DNA from: Acidobacteriota bacterium
Lineage (GTDB): Bacteria; Acidobacteriota; Terriglobia; Terriglobales; Acidobacteriaceae
Reading direction: 5' to 3'
DNA length: 8,974 nucleotides
NCBI GenBank assembly: GCA_021793595.1
Contig: JAJYSL010000178.1
Coordinates: 1-8,974, forward strand
Shown in pieces: positions 6,630 to 8,974 of the stretch; position 1 is the stretch's first letter, and each line of letters begins with the position of its first letter. A model generated the notes under the pieces. The model was not told where the DNA came from, searched no databases, and saw only the letters and a program-made list of their open reading frames with translations. Both the position numbers and the translations under genes were made by a program.

Positions 6630-7220
6630 TCAAACTGGAAAACTGCTCCTAGCCGGACGACTGTCTCGCAACGCAAAAAGAATCTTCGCGGTCGTAATCG
6701 CCTGGCCGACATGGCGTTGGGTGTGTTCCGCGCAATGGATCAGCAGGCCGCCCACCGTGGTCGGTAACTTCTTGCGGCCCACCTCGCGCGGTTCTTGCCA
6801 GCTCCCAAGATCGATTGCACGAATCCTCCGTTCCGCACCTCGCAAGCCGGCTTCAAACTCCTCCAGGATTTCCTCTTTGTTTCCTTCAGGAAGCATCTCC
6901 GCCGCAAGTCTTTTCAATTGGGGCGCGTTCAGCGCATTCCCTTCCGCGTACGTCAGTAAGCGATCCAGACTGCCGACGATGTGGCGCACTTGGAACGCCA
7001 CCGAAGCAAGTCCATACGGACGCGCGTGCATCTCTTCTGCGGGGAGCGGCCCGCACCATTGTGCGATGTCTTCTCGCGCTAGTTCTAGCGCATGCAGCAC
7101 GGCGCGTGGCTCTGCGGGAAACTCCGTCAGCGTTCCGCGCAACCAAGGTTCTGCTCTCGACGCGGAATTGGACGGGAACGATGCCCCAATTGCAGCGGGA
7201 TGGAGAGATTCCGGCTTCAT
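6630..7220 (-). CDS. DinB-fold (DinB/YfiT-like) protein
   Basis: This is a predicted metal-binding four-helix-bundle protein of the DinB/YfiT superfamily. Many members are uncharacterised; known ones include thiol-dependent transferases such as bacillithiol and mycothiol S-transferases. With ATG 7220 as start it has 196 residues. The bundle begins near WLRG at 26-29. VRHIVGSLDRLLTY carries His80, and IHCAEHTQRHVGQ carries His166 and His170, giving the usual three-histidine metal site. The C-terminal residues after about 182 are not conserved in appearance. The start is uncertain: ATG 7244 and GTG 7268 are in frame and none of the three has a Shine-Dalgarno sequence. The P-loop kinase gene lies about 100 bases upstream on the same strand, so cotranscription is plausible. 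A bacillithiol-linked role is a speculation prompted by bshA in the same region. The general name DinB does not imply a link to DNA polymerase IV. Confidence 0.75.
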   Translation of the reverse strand: MKPESLHPAAIGASFPSNSASRAEPWLRGTLTEFPAEPRAVLHALELAREDIAQWCGPLPAEEMHARPYGLASVAFQVRHIVGSLDRLLTYAEGNALNAPQLKRLAAEMLPEGNKEEILEEFEAGLRGAERRIRAIDLGSWQEPREVGRKKLPTTVGGLLIHCAEHTQRHVGQAITTAKILFALRDSRPARSSFPV

Positions 7221-7322
7221 CGCAGGTTGAGATGCGGCATCCATGCAAGCTGTCGCAAGATTCGCCACTGCAGGAGCGACAGGACCGCGATGAGGCGGCC
7301 CCGTCGATGGTTGAAATGACCG

Positions 7323-8372
7323 TCAGGCCATCGGAATAGCGGACTCCGGAGAGCTTTCCGCGCTGCTTTTCACGCGCACCACGGTGATTTTATGAAAACC
7401 TTCTTTGAAAGATGGCGGGCGGAGTCGCTCTGCCATACTGCGCATCGCGGCTTCATTCACCATGTAATCGCGGCGCCTGTTTCGCTCCATGCACACCTCA
7501 AACGGCACATCGAAAAAGACGGCATGCGCTTCATAACCAAAGCTGCGGGCCATCTTGATCCACTGGCGTCTTTCATGCGGCGAAAGATTGGTTGCGTCGA
7601 CATAGTTCCACGGCATTTTCGCAATCAAACGCGCACGCAACAAAGAACGCAGTGTTGAAAACACCAGTCCCTGATAGCGCTGTTCGGTAATGTCGTCGAA
7701 CAGAATGCTGCGCAGCATATCGCTGGAAAGCGGCGTGACTCCGCGACGTTTGAACCAGGTCGTCTTGCCGGATCCAGGCAATCCAATCGCCAGCACCACA
7801 TAGCCCTTTGGAGATTTCGACGCCTGCAGTTCCGCCGGGGGCTGCCCCAGAGACTCGGGCTGCGTCTCCATCACCAAATTGGGATTCTGCTCTGGAATTG
7901 ACAATTCTCCGCTGCTTTGGGGTTCCGCCTTCGGCAGGCGACCACCGGCCACTTGCCCTTCGGAACGGTTTCCATGCCGATTTTTCCATTGACGACCCGA
8001 TTTTTTTTCGTCTGATCCAGCGGAGGACGCGGCTTCAGGCGCGTCGACAACAGGAGTTGGCTCGACGCGTTCCGCTCGAGCAGGTACTTTCGCACTATCC
8101 TCGCGCTCGAGCGATTGAGGATACGACGGTTGTAATGGTGTTGGCTGGTTTTGCGGAATCTCGTGGCCAATCTTTCCAGTTGACTCGGAATTGTTGGTCA
8201 CCGGCTTCTTGCGACGTCTCATTAGTTTTTCGCGCACCCAATCGCGCATGATGCGCTTGTAACACATTGGCAGCACGCGCTGCAAACCGAATGTCGATTT
8301 CCTCCCACTTCGCCCTGAAACTGCACAGTCACCGGAGCGCCCGTCAGAGAATTTCGCTTGCAATTCCAGCAT
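7323..8372 (-). CDS. P-loop kinase of the polynucleotide kinase-like group with a disordered N-terminal half
   Basis: The C-terminal 160 residues are an ATP-binding kinase domain of the zeta-toxin/T4 Pnk-like AAA_33 type, a group that phosphorylates nucleic acid ends or small molecules. With ATG 8372 as start (349 residues), the Walker A GLPGSGKTTW is at 197-206 (bases about 7755-7784). Next come PLSSDMLRSILFDD, the YVDATNLSPHERRQW strand-loop with Asp259, and the arginine lid CMERNRRRD (294-302) ending in RPPSFKEGF. Residues about 58-191 are rich in Pro, Glu, Ser and Gln and look disordered. A basic stretch (WVREKLMRRRKK) precedes them. The start is uncertain: ATG 8372 has the best upstream purines (AAAGAAG), ATG 8249 and 8267 are also possible, and ATG 8483 would run into the gapA promoter region. 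The substrate cannot be named. The DinB-fold gene follows on the same strand. Confidence 0.7.
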   Translation of the reverse strand: MLELQAKFSDGRSGDCAVSGRSGRKSTFGLQRVLPMCYKRIMRDWVREKLMRRRKKPVTNNSESTGKIGHEIPQNQPTPLQPSYPQSLEREDSAKVPARAERVEPTPVVDAPEAASSAGSDEKKSGRQWKNRHGNRSEGQVAGGRLPKAEPQSSGELSIPEQNPNLVMETQPESLGQPPAELQASKSPKGYVVLAIGLPGSGKTTWFKRRGVTPLSSDMLRSILFDDITEQRYQGLVFSTLRSLLRARLIAKMPWNYVDATNLSPHERRQWIKMARSFGYEAHAVFFDVPFEVCMERNRRRDYMVNEAAMRSMAERLRPPSFKEGFHKITVVRVKSSAESSPESAIPMA

Positions 8373-8493
8373 AACTTCTTTTGCGAGTACAGCCGGTTCG
8401 AATCCGCACAGTTGCGTGTGTCCCGCATCACGCGGGCAGTCCCTCGCGGCGTCGTACAATGGGAATGTATCCACTATATTCATCGTTCATCAC

Positions 8494-8500
8494 AGGAGGG
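8494..8500 (+). promoter_or_regulatory. Strong ribosome binding site of gapA
   Basis: AGGAGGG at 8494-8500 lies nine bases before the gapA ATG and is the strongest Shine-Dalgarno match in the window, as expected for a highly expressed glycolytic gene. A TACAAT at 8455-8460 could be the -10 box, giving a leader of about 40 bases, but no good -35 box lies at the right distance. A 5-bp hairpin (CCCGC/GCGGG, 8422-8436) is just upstream. Confidence 0.75.
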
Positions 8501-8503
8501 TAA

Positions 8504-8974
<471 letters not shown>

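Noticed and set aside
8222..8431. Cysteine-rich 69-codon minus-strand frame (SVCSACCQC) as a small metal-binding protein
   Set aside because: It overlaps the 5' part of the P-loop kinase gene in another frame, has no ribosome site, and the cysteines lack a regular zinc-finger spacing.

Overview
The window carries ordinary chromosomal genes of a moderately GC-rich bacterium. The best guess is an acidobacterium of the Terriglobia type. The grounds are a bacillithiol-type BshA outside the Firmicutes, a secreted sialate O-acetylesterase, a YdjC/HpnK-like deacetylase, a LytS-like kinase and a DinB-fold protein on one chromosome segment. This assignment is inferred from gene content; there is no rRNA to test it.

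Left end (1-510): the 3' end of an open frame runs in from outside the window and stops at 260. It carries two diverged copies of a 144-bp (48-codon) tandem repeat. About 250 bases without a convincing gene follow. Then comes a secreted esterase (511-2004) and a gap of about 410 bases that contains two imperfect inverted repeats and no gene.

Middle (2418-5829): a YdjC/ChbG-type carbohydrate deacetylase is followed 86 bases later by bshA, the first enzyme of bacillithiol synthesis. bshA overlaps tail-to-tail by 34 bases with a membrane histidine kinase of the LytS/YehU class on the other strand. No response regulator for this kinase is in view.

Right half (5830-8974): the kinase and ribA (GTP cyclohydrolase II) diverge from a 64-base gap. 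ribA has a perfect TATAAT box placed so that its mRNA should be leaderless. Convergent to ribA lie two minus-strand genes: a P-loop kinase resembling the polynucleotide-kinase group with a long disordered N-terminal part, and, downstream of it, a DinB-fold protein. The window ends inside gapA (glyceraldehyde-3-phosphate dehydrogenase), a few bases past the codon of its catalytic cysteine.

Functionally this is a mix of carbohydrate deacylation, thiol cofactor synthesis, riboflavin synthesis, glycolysis and sensing. I see no defence island, CRISPR array, prophage, insertion sequence, tRNA or rRNA, and no clearly new multi-gene system. The points most worth checking are the deacetylase-bshA pairing, the leaderless ribA promoter, the repeat-protein remnant at the left edge and the disordered-tail P-loop kinase.
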